From a virus: a stretch of 27,763 nt of DNA. The stretch covers positions 1 through 27,763 of the IMG/VR virus record IMGVR_UViG_3300047477_000200; one strand, given 5' to 3'. The notes under the pieces are model-generated. The model saw only the letters and a list, made by a program, of their open reading frames with translations, made no database searches and was not told the origin of the DNA. The position numbers and the translations under genes are program-made. Below are positions 1 to 4,905 of this stretch, piece after piece (the stretch's first letter is position 1; every line of letters begins with the position of its first letter).

Positions 1-1240
1 CCACTGAGGTGCGTAGGTCTGGAGCGAAGGTGGTGAAGTCATTCTGCCAAGCTGATGTCAGCAGTGACTTCGTAGCCAGGATGATTGCAGGTGGTGCGCC
101 TTTACTTCGGCGCTCTGCAAAGTCGACGATCTCAACGGCTGTTTTTCCCGTGTTACCTGTCGCAAAAATGTACCCATTGTGTCGCAGCAGCAGGAAACTG
201 GTCGGGACTTCGAAGCAGTATTTGAATCCTTCTGGGTTGTCAATTTCAAAAACAGAAGTAGCCCGTCCTGGACCAATGAGCTGATCCTTAGCGCGAGCAT
301 GAACAACATACTCCAACATTTTTCCACGACCTTCAGCTGTTCTATCGCGATAACTGAACGTCAAAGAGCTTGGGCGTTTCGCTGCAGAAAACGCGTACTG
401 AGCAAAATTGGCTGTTGATTCAATGAACGTGCTAAAACGTGTTCCTGAGCTGGGGCGCTTGTCTTCAGCTGAATCCCAGTGAGGCAGTTCATCTGCAATT
501 ACTTCAAGTTGGTTTTGCGTGCTTCTCCACCAATCTGATTCAAATTCTTTTTGCCTACGCGGTGCTTCGAACGTAATGACTTGAAAATCAGGAGTACCAT
601 TGCATTGGCGCTCGTGGAACGGGATATTTGCTTGTTCAAGCAGCGCTTTAATCCGAACGATTTTGCGTGCTTTTTTCAAGCGCATCGTACAACGCAGAGT
701 TTTGCTGCCAAAGTGCCCATCTGCAATTACGGCGACCATTACTCTCAAATCCGCATCGCTTAAATCGAGCACGTTATGTCCTCGAACAGAGAAGGTGCTG
801 CAGAACTTGGCGTTAAAATGGCCAGGGCCTTTTTGATGCAGTGCTGCTTTGTAATCGGATGCACTCATTACGTCGTATGATCCGTCTTGCTTATAGAACA
901 GCACTCGATGCTCATGTGATAACCGTTGCGATGTACCTCGCACGGGAGCTATCGCTATCATTTTCGAGCAGGGGCGTTTCACGTATGCAATTGGCTCAAT
1001 GAATTCTATTTCACGTGAGTCGGGGTAGAACTGAGCTACTTTGTCGCCATTTGAATAGGCGTCAATTCTTTTCCATCCGTTTGGCGTTAAGAACTCAGTA
1101 TCAGCGCTCACGCACCCAGGGTCGCTCATATCGAAAACTTCGGGCTGAGTTCTCAGTAGCGCGAGACTTTGTTTCTGGTGCTTGAATAAACTTGGCACTG
1201 TGGAAGTGGGTTTGGCAGACCGGGCAGCCTTGGCGTTCAT
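1..1240 (-). CDS. P-loop helicase (SNF2/DEAD-like), N-terminal part, interrupted by an intein; 3' end outside the window
   Basis: The reading frame is open from ATG 1240 to the left edge (413 codons). An AAAGG Shine-Dalgarno lies 8 nt before the ATG. After the first 42 residues, which end in VFDMSDPG, the frame enters an intein (152-1114) and resumes with TGKTAVEIVDFAERRSKG. Joined, the exteins read SDPG+TGKT, a complete Walker A motif, preceded by LFKHQKQSLALL, which resembles the Q-motif region of superfamily 2 helicases, and followed by PAIILATKSLLTSAWQNDF, the motif Ia region. Such helicases unwind or remodel DNA using ATP; in phages they sit with replication genes, as here. Subfamily cannot be fixed because motifs II-VI lie outside. 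It is the last visible gene of the minus-strand early arm. Confident for P-loop helicase, less so for subfamily. Confidence 0.85.
   Translation of the reverse strand, partial: MNAKAARSAKPTSTVPSLFKHQKQSLALLRTQPEVFDMSDPGCVSADTEFLTPNGWKRIDAYSNGDKVAQFYPDSREIEFIEPIAYVKRPCSKMIAIAPVRGTSQRLSHEHRVLFYKQDGSYDVMSASDYKAALHQKGPGHFNAKFCSTFSVRGHNVLDLSDADLRVMVAVIADGHFGSKTLRCTMRLKKARKIVRIKALLEQANIPFHERQCNGTPDFQVITFEAPRRQKEFESDWWRSTQNQLEVIADELPHWDSAEDKRPSSGTRFSTFIESTANFAQYAFSAAKRPSSLTFSYRDRTAEGRGKMLEYVVHARAKDQLIGPGRATSVFEIDNPEGFKYCFEVPTSFLLLRHNGYIFATGNTGKTAVEIVDFAERRSKGAPPAIILATKSLLTSAWQNDFTTFAPDLRTSV
152..1114 (-). other. Intein, 321 aa, LAGLIDADG type, inside the helicase Walker A motif
   Basis: The element begins at Cys1 (CVSADTEFLTPNGWKRI, splicing block A) and ends at FLLLRHNGYIFATGN, followed by extein Thr. 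Block B reads QRLSHEHRVLF around residues 63-73. A LAGLIDADG-like segment, RVMVAVIADGHF, sits at about residues 124-135. The region from about 190 to 270 (DWWRSTQ, VIADELPHWD, MLEYVVHARA) resembles the rest of such endonucleases, but I cannot place a clear second LAGLIDADG motif. The penultimate residue is Gly instead of the usual His, as in other inteins ending in TGN. The frame has no stop. Its removal restores SDPGTGKT, so splicing should be required for helicase activity. The endonuclease part would cut intein-less alleles; whether it is active is inferred only. Confidence 0.88.
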
Positions 1241-1297
1241 GAGTGGCACCTTTAGAGCAACGTGATTTACGAGCGTTAACTGCGAAGCATCTGGCGC

Positions 1298-1465
1298 TCA
1301 TGCGTCAGGGCCTTTGATCCATCCTTCGCGGATACAGCGCTCGTAAGCCTGTTGTGAGCGCTTGAGGTCTATGTACATCGTTGTTGAGATCACGACGACT
1401 GCTAGTGCAAAGAGGACCGCCAGCAGCAGAAATACGCCGGCCAAAGTTGTGATGATGGTGATCAT
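1298..1465 (-). CDS. Small membrane protein, 55 aa
   Basis: Start ATG 1465 follows an AGGAG Shine-Dalgarno at 7 nt (AGGAGTCTGAAA), a much better context than the upstream in-frame codons. The product begins MITIITTLAGVFLLLAVLFA and continues with a long hydrophobic stretch to about residue 27, then a charged tail (YIDLKRSQQAYERC) ending GPDA. This predicts one N-terminal transmembrane helix with a short soluble tail. The start lies 3 nt before the end of the upstream nuclease gene, so the two are probably translated together. No family is recognised and no function can be given; small single-pass proteins of this kind are common in phage early regions. Confidence 0.7.
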   Translation of the reverse strand: MITIITTLAGVFLLLAVLFALAVVVISTTMYIDLKRSQQAYERCIREGWIKGPDA

Positions 1466-1467
1466 TT

Positions 1468-2166
1468 TCAGACTCCTGATTTGCAGTGGCCCGTGCCGCC
1501 TGGTCCGTACGGACACCAGCGACAGCTGTGCTCATTTGGGTTTGGTTTGAAGTCCGTCGCGGATGTCATGCGAAGACCTCGTCTGTCGAAGTTCTTAAGG
1601 TATCTGAGGCCTTGTTCACGAGAGAGTGTCAGAGTCGTGATGTCGTCTGCGTCGAGATACCAGAGTTCTGCCGTCACCTTGGTGATCTTGTCGTTACGCA
1701 AGAGCATGGCCAGTGCATAGAGCTGCAGCTGTTCGGCGTGCTTGAGTTCGTTGCCGAACTTCTTGCCTGTTTTGTAATCAATCACCACAGCGTGTGTTGG
1801 GCTCAGCATGACGGATGCGTCCAGCTTCATACGAAGCCATCCCGTCTTCCAGTCGTGTGGGGTCCACAGATTGTTGAACGCCCAGTCTTCTTCCAATGTG
1901 GCTTGCTTGGCGAGGAACTTCTCGCGCAGGCTCTTGTATTCATCAGCGAACTTGTTCAGTTCTTTCGGCAAGGTCTTGATCTTGCCGCGGACAAAGTCTT
2001 CAGCCAGTTGGTGTATGGCTGTTCCACGTTCTGCGGCTGGACTGGGTCTTGGATCAGGGATGCGTTCCCCGTACTTGAGCCAGGCTTTGAAACGACAGCT
2101 TTCAAAGTCAATGAGGCGCGAGTAGGACCAGGACTTGATTGTTTGATTTGGGCGGGGCGCGTTCAT
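1468..2166 (-). CDS. Cas4/RecB-like PD-(D/E)XK nuclease with a predicted Fe-S cluster, 232 aa
   Basis: The protein starts MNAPRPNQTIKSWSYSRLID. Nuclease landmarks are in order: RGTAIHQLAEDF (His52), KLDASVM (Asp116), VVIDYKTGKKF (Asp130, Lys132) and AEQLQLYALAM (motif QxxxY, about 145-150). Four cysteines are placed as in Cas4 and AddB: one at the N-terminus (ESCRF, Cys24) and three at the C-terminus (SCRWCPYGPGGTGHC, Cys215, 218, 228), the signature of a 4Fe-4S staple. Members of this family are DNA exonucleases or endonucleases of recombination and repair. The start codon overlaps the stop of the upstream HNH gene (ATGA). Its place beside a helicase, exonuclease and dUTPase suggests a role in phage DNA processing; there is no CRISPR array in the window, so a CRISPR-linked role is not supported. 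Confidence 0.87.
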   Translation of the reverse strand: MNAPRPNQTIKSWSYSRLIDFESCRFKAWLKYGERIPDPRPSPAAERGTAIHQLAEDFVRGKIKTLPKELNKFADEYKSLREKFLAKQATLEEDWAFNNLWTPHDWKTGWLRMKLDASVMLSPTHAVVIDYKTGKKFGNELKHAEQLQLYALAMLLRNDKITKVTAELWYLDADDITTLTLSREQGLRYLKNFDRRGLRMTSATDFKPNPNEHSCRWCPYGPGGTGHCKSGV

Positions 2167-2666
2167 TTTAAGAGACCTTTCGATGCTTTTCGTTTTTGAT
2201 AACTGACTGCTTCTCGTTTACGCCGCTGTTCTCTTGCTTCACGACTTTCGTTTTTTACCCGTTTTGAGTCGCATGCTTTGCAGATCGTGGATTTTCCGGT
2301 TGTTCGTCTGTTGTCAGAAACGAAGTCATTGAGTGTTTTTTGTTGTTTGCACACATAGCATCTACAAACCCCGTTATTGGCTAAGCGTTTGTCTTTTGCG
2401 ATGTTTTCTGTTAGAGGTATAACTTGCATATTTAAAAGATCGTAGTGGCCGTTGTTATCTATTCGATCAATAGAACATCTCTCGAAATCTCTCGCCATGA
2501 ACCATTTAACAAAATCTTCTTTTGATACCAACACTTGAACGCCTTTATAGGATGCGTTCTTCGACGTACGGGTGTTTTTCACTCGGTGGCACATCATGTA
2601 ATAACGTGCCAGCGCTCGATGTCTTCCGCCGATAATCTTGTGCCGATTGTCATTTTTGCTCGGCAT
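2163..2666 (-). CDS. HNH endonuclease with C-terminal zinc-binding module, 167 aa
   Basis: The central part reads RCSIDRIDNNGHYDLLNMQ and VIPLTENIAKDK, the usual core of HNH homing-type endonucleases, at about residues 63-95. A C-terminal module with CRCYVCKQQKTLNDF followed by STICKACDSKRVK gives two CxxC pairs that should bind zinc. The tail is rich in Lys and Arg. The gene is visibly more AT-rich than its neighbours, consistent with recent acquisition as a mobile endonuclease. It is coupled to the downstream Cas4-like gene by an ATGA overlap and follows dUTPase by 2 nt, so it sits inside the operon without breaking it. The related HNH gene at 10368 has a similar zinc module at its N-terminus. 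Confidence 0.82.
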   Translation of the reverse strand: MPSKNDNRHKIIGGRHRALARYYMMCHRVKNTRTSKNASYKGVQVLVSKEDFVKWFMARDFERCSIDRIDNNGHYDLLNMQVIPLTENIAKDKRLANNGVCRCYVCKQQKTLNDFVSDNRRTTGKSTICKACDSKRVKNESREAREQRRKREAVSYQKRKASKGLLK

Positions 2667-2668
2667 GT

Positions 2669-3109
2669 TTAACGGCCTGTATGGCCGAAGCCGCCAGCGC
2701 CACGTTCAGTTGAACTGAGTTCGTCGACTACTTCAAAGACCGCCTGTTGGATGGGCAGGATCATGGCTTGGGCGATGCGGTCGCCGTGTTTGATGTGAAG
2801 GCCGCAATCAGGTGTGTCTACTGTGAGTTTCACTTTCACTTCACCGCGGTAATCGCTGTCAATCACACCAACGCAGTTGGCCAGACGCACACCGTAGTTG
2901 AACCCGTGGCCACTGCGGCTAAAGACCAGCATGACGTGATCTTGAGGAACTTCGAACGCCAGGCCTGTGGCGATAACATCAGGCGCGTATTGACCCACAT
3001 GGTATGTTGCACTCAATGAGAGGGCATGTAGGTCAAAGCACGCTGCACCGGGTGTTGCATAGGTAGGAATGATTGCTTCGGGGTGCAGCTTCTTGATTTT
3101 GACTTGCAT
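2669..3109 (-). CDS. dut: dUTP diphosphatase (dUTPase), 146 aa
   Basis: This is a trimeric-type dUTPase, which hydrolyses dUTP to dUMP and pyrophosphate and so keeps uracil out of DNA. All five family motifs are present in order: ATPGAACFDLHA, FSRSGHGFN, GVIDSDYRGEV, GDRIAQAMILP, and the C-terminal RGAGGFGHTGR loop that closes over the active site. Length matches the family (about 140-155 residues). A GAGGA Shine-Dalgarno lies 8 nt before the ATG. Upstream is the gene-free stretch at 3110-3855; downstream the HNH gene begins after 2 nt. Confidence 0.95.
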   Translation of the reverse strand: MQVKIKKLHPEAIIPTYATPGAACFDLHALSLSATYHVGQYAPDVIATGLAFEVPQDHVMLVFSRSGHGFNYGVRLANCVGVIDSDYRGEVKVKLTVDTPDCGLHIKHGDRIAQAMILPIQQAVFEVVDELSSTERGAGGFGHTGR

Positions 3110-3240
3110 GACTTTGTCCTCGTTAAAGTTGAAGTGAGTGGGCGACTAGGAACCCCTGATCCGACACAACTGTCCTTGCTTTCATCGGCACCTTTATCCG
3201 AATGCACGGAGGTACAAGGTAAGGCGATTCAGTGTGCTTA

Positions 3241-3376
3241 ACCCACAAAGCAGCGCCCTTCTCCGGCCGGAACGGCTACCGTGCAAGTCTGTTTGGTCTC
3301 TTGCGGATTCCAAGGCCAGTATGCAACTCGCCAAAAGGGTGCTGCTTTGTAGGTGCTGGTTTCTTTCCCACCAGCA
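3241..3376 (-). ncRNA. Structured RNA unit 4 of the tandem array
   Basis: Read on the minus strand, hairpin A is TGCTGGT (3370-3376 side) with loop GGGAAAGAA and ACCAGCA (3354-3360 side). It is followed at once by ACCTACAAAGCAGC (3354-3341), which pairs with GCTGCTTTGTGGGT (3254-3241): 14 bp with one T-G wobble. About 86 nt lie between the two arms, including GCAAG/CTTGC and ACGG/CCGT stems. The same hairpin and closing-stem layout occurs at 3502-3606 and 3727-3813 with different arm sequences. Confidence 0.55.
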
Positions 3377-3447
3377 AAGTCATGTGGGTGACCTATTCAT
3401 CATCGAGGTGCTTCCTCAGATTGGCATAATTGTCGATTAGCTCAGTC

Positions 3448-3490
3448 TCGCAGGCATGCCCTGCGAAACATAGTTACAGCGTCCTGTAAC
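3448..3490. other. Two adjacent perfect hairpins between RNA units 3 and 4
   Basis: TCGCAGG-CATGC-CCTGCGA (3448-3466) and GTTACAG-CGTC-CTGTAAC (3473-3490) are 7-bp perfect stems separated by 6 nt. Neither is followed by a T-run on either strand, so they are not simple terminators. They probably belong to the same structured transcript. Confidence 0.6.
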
Positions 3491-3501
3491 GATCCTCTTT
3501 T

Positions 3502-3606
3502 ACCCACAAGTCAAGCGCACTGGTCGCTACTCCAGTTGTCGGCATTCCGACGCACGCCTGCGTCTTCTGCGCTTGCTTGTAGGTGCTGGTTTCTTTCCCA
3601 CCAGCA
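3502..3606 (-). ncRNA. Structured RNA unit 3 of the tandem array
   Basis: Hairpin A (3584-3606) is identical to that of unit 4. On the minus strand it is followed by ACCTACAAGCAAGCGCA (3584-3568), which pairs with TGCGCTTGACTTGTGGGT (3519-3502): 17 pairs with one bulged A and the same T-G wobble. The enclosed segment forms three consecutive hairpins: 3549-3564 (6 bp, tetraloop), 3539-3550 (4 bp) and 3520-3535 (4 bp). The first two share 2 nt. The result looks like a multi-branched, cloverleaf-like fold. Confidence 0.55.
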
Positions 3607-3618
3607 AAGTCACCGATT

Positions 3619-3686
3619 CATGAGACTTGCGCTTTCGGTTAGCGAGTACGCCCGCTCATGTGGGGGCAGGTTTCTTCCCAGCCTGC
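3619..3686 (-). ncRNA. Structured RNA unit 2, diverged copy
   Basis: Hairpin A here is GCAGG/CCTGC (3682-3686 with 3666-3670) around a TGGGAAGAAA-type loop. Compared with units 3 and 4, one pair is swapped on both sides (CTGG/CCAG to CAGG/CCTG), so pairing is kept. The closing stem is shorter, CATGAG/CTCATG (3660-3655 with 3624-3619), and encloses a small CGCT/AGCG hairpin. The match to the other units is weaker, so inclusion in the family is tentative. Confidence 0.4.
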
Positions 3687-3726
3687 AAAGCCATGTGGGC
3701 ACATCTAATTAGATGGATCTAGCCCT

Positions 3727-3813
3727 ACCCACAGAACTGCATCCGAATGCCGCAAGTCGACATTATTGGCACTCAGTTGCAGTTCTGTAGGTGCTGGGGA
3801 GACGGCCAGCACC
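3727..3813 (-). ncRNA. Structured RNA unit 1 of the tandem array
   Basis: On the minus strand the hairpin is GGTGCTGG, loop CCGTCTCC, CCAGCACC (3813-3790), 8 bp. It runs into ACCTACAGAACTGCA (3792-3778), which pairs with TGCAGTTCTGTGGGT (3741-3727): 15 bp with one T-G wobble in the same place as in units 3 and 4. A further 7-bp stem (GAGTGCC/GGCATTC, one wobble) fits inside. The hairpin loop differs from the other units while the stem is kept. Confidence 0.55.
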
Positions 3814-3855
3814 GTTGTTGGTATTTGATCTACATAGCTAGCCCCCTCCGTGTTG

Positions 3856-4383
3856 TTAAGTCAGAGAATCGAAAAGTTCGAAGAGGTGCAGAACCTGGTC
3901 TTTAGCATCGTCGAGCGCGTTGTGGTGTGTGCCACTCCGCGTCATCTTGATGCTTGGGTTCATGTTCTTGAGTGTGCGATAGCAGCGGTTGTTGTAGAAC
4001 ATCCACGGCTGTTCGATACCGCAATTGCGTAACGCGCTGCCCAGGATCACGTTGTCGAAGTCAGCCCCGTTACCCCATACAACCATGTCCTTCTTGACTG
4101 CGCAGCCGAGAGCGAAGTGCATGAACGCGATGAGTGCGTCCGGCATGGTCTCGCCTTTACGTTGGAACGCAGCCCGTGCCTCGTCGCTCTGCTGCATCCA
4201 CCAGAGTACCGTGCTCGGGTCCATAGCTCCGCCGTATTCAACAGCGGATGCAAGGTCGATGACTTTGTAGAACTCCTTGCCGAGTTTCATCTTGACCGGG
4301 TCGAATTCCACAGCGCCGATGGCGATGATGGCTGCATTGGGTGTGTTACCCATGGTCTCCAGGTCGATCATGAGGTTCTTCAT
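3856..4383 (-). CDS. DEDDh 3'-5' exonuclease (exonuclease VIII/Rv2179c-like), 175 aa
   Basis: The N-terminus MKNLMIDLETMGNTPNA gives the first DEDD motif (Asp7, Glu9). The middle GNGADFDNVILG supplies the next Asp, and HHNALDDAKDQ gives the His-x4-Asp of DEDDh enzymes. PSTVLWWMQQSDEAR is the helix typical of the phage exonuclease family related to Rv2179c and RecE-type exonucleases. It should degrade single-strand DNA or RNA from the 3' end with two metal ions. Its start ATG overlaps the stop of the small upstream gene (AAATGAAG), so translation is coupled. The gene-free RNA-like array follows directly. Confidence 0.86.
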   Translation of the reverse strand: MKNLMIDLETMGNTPNAAIIAIGAVEFDPVKMKLGKEFYKVIDLASAVEYGGAMDPSTVLWWMQQSDEARAAFQRKGETMPDALIAFMHFALGCAVKKDMVVWGNGADFDNVILGSALRNCGIEQPWMFYNNRCYRTLKNMNPSIKMTRSGTHHNALDDAKDQVLHLFELFDSLT

Positions 4384-4529
4384 TTCTTTTCCCTTTTAGC
4401 GAGTTTGCGCATATGCCCGTCATGACAGACGAGGTATTCCGTGTCGTCGATGATGCGGATCTTCACGATGGTCAGACCGAAGTCTGTTGCCCATTTGCGC
4501 ATGAGATGCGCCTTGAGTTTGGTCAGCAT
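4380..4529 (-). CDS. Small basic protein, 49 aa, unknown function
   Basis: Translation from ATG 4529 gives MLTKLKAHLMRKWATDFGLT, then IVKIRIIDDTEYLVCHDGHM and a basic end RKLAKREKK. The stop TGA overlaps the exonuclease ATG and the start lies 3 nt after the stop of the upstream gene, so it fills the gap with correct operon spacing. No clear Shine-Dalgarno is seen, which suggests dependence on upstream translation. The pattern (short beta-rich core with basic ends) is compatible with a small nucleic-acid-binding protein, but that is only a guess. Confidence 0.65.
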   Translation of the reverse strand: MLTKLKAHLMRKWATDFGLTIVKIRIIDDTEYLVCHDGHMRKLAKREKK

Positions 4530-4532
4530 GGT

Positions 4533-4904
4533 TCAGAGCACCAACAAGGTCGGTTGATGTTCATTTTCATACCACGACCAACCGATGCAATTGCCCGGCT
4601 CATCGTCTAGATATTGAGTCAGCCAATTGATGAAATGACTAATCTCATCGTCGTAGTTTTTCAAATCACTGCGACTGAAGATGTACCCGTCGGCATATCG
4701 GCTGTTCGTCCACGGCACGTGGTAGTAGCTGTTCGAACGTCCAAGGGCCTGCCAGCGATCACACTTAAAGAATTGATGATCAGGCCATGTTTCTGGAGCA
4801 GGTTCCCCCGCGTCGTTAAACATGAAGTTCAAAATTGCCTCGACGTTGTCAGGGATTATTGATTTCACACGTGCTTTGAGCACAAGTTCTGTGTAGCTTC
4901 CCAT
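4533..4904 (-). CDS. Conserved phage protein of unknown function, 123 aa
   Basis: The start is placed at ATG 4904 (MGSYTELVLKARVKSI); the longer reading to 4985 would overlap the primase. GAGGG lies 9 nt upstream. The protein has many aromatic and acidic residues: DHQFFKCDRW, SYYHVPW, IFSRSDLKNYDDEISHF, and GWSWYENEHQPTLLVL at the end. I recognise this pattern as a family widespread in phages of Gram-negative bacteria, without a known role. It begins 2 nt after the stop of the primase-helicase gene, so it is part of the replication operon. Confidence 0.8.
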   Translation of the reverse strand: MGSYTELVLKARVKSIIPDNVEAILNFMFNDAGEPAPETWPDHQFFKCDRWQALGRSNSYYHVPWTNSRYADGYIFSRSDLKNYDDEISHFINWLTQYLDDEPGNCIGWSWYENEHQPTLLVL

Positions 4905-4905
4905 T

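Larger units (their letters stand above)
3347..3612. repeat. Perfect 36-bp direct repeat, two copies
   Basis: Copies are at 3347-3382 and 3577-3612, starting TTGTAGGTGCTGG and ending CCAGCAAAGTCA. A shorter diverged version lies at 3661-3693. Each copy contains a 7-bp hairpin (TGCTGGT/ACCAGCA). They form hairpin A of RNA units 4 and 3. Confidence 0.9.
3110..3855 (-). other. 746-bp gene-free stretch with tandem structured repeats
   Basis: No convincing protein gene lies between the exonuclease stop and the dUTPase start. The stretch holds four related stem-loop units (listed separately), a perfect 36-bp direct repeat, and two extra hairpins. ACCCACA(A/G) recurs at 3241, 3502 and 3727, each time as the far arm of a long-range stem. 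Read on the minus strand these become UGUGGGU, pairing with ACCUACA next to each hairpin. It would be transcribed as part of the early minus-strand transcript. I read it as an array of structured RNAs; DNA-level roles (recombination or binding sites) remain possible. Confidence 0.7.

Noticed and set aside
9-836. Several plus-strand frames over the left-end helicase/intein
   Set aside because: The opposite strand encodes a continuous helicase and intein with clear motifs; the plus frames have no recognisable content.
1101-1301. 66-aa minus-strand frame with four cysteines, starting with ATGA overlap at 1301
   Set aside because: It overlaps the well-supported helicase start and extein by 140 nt in another frame, and its cysteines do not form two CxxC pairs. 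The ATGA overlap alone is not enough.
3013-3207. 64-aa minus-strand frame upstream of and overlapping dUTPase
   Set aside because: It overlaps the dUTPase N-terminus out of frame and has low-complexity Ser/Lys composition without a ribosome site.
3430-3495. Possible tRNA (TAGCTCAG and two hairpins)
   Set aside because: The TAGCTCAG resembles a D-arm start, but there is no D-stem, no GTTCGAATCC T-loop, no acceptor pairing, and the hairpin loops are 5 and 4 nt.
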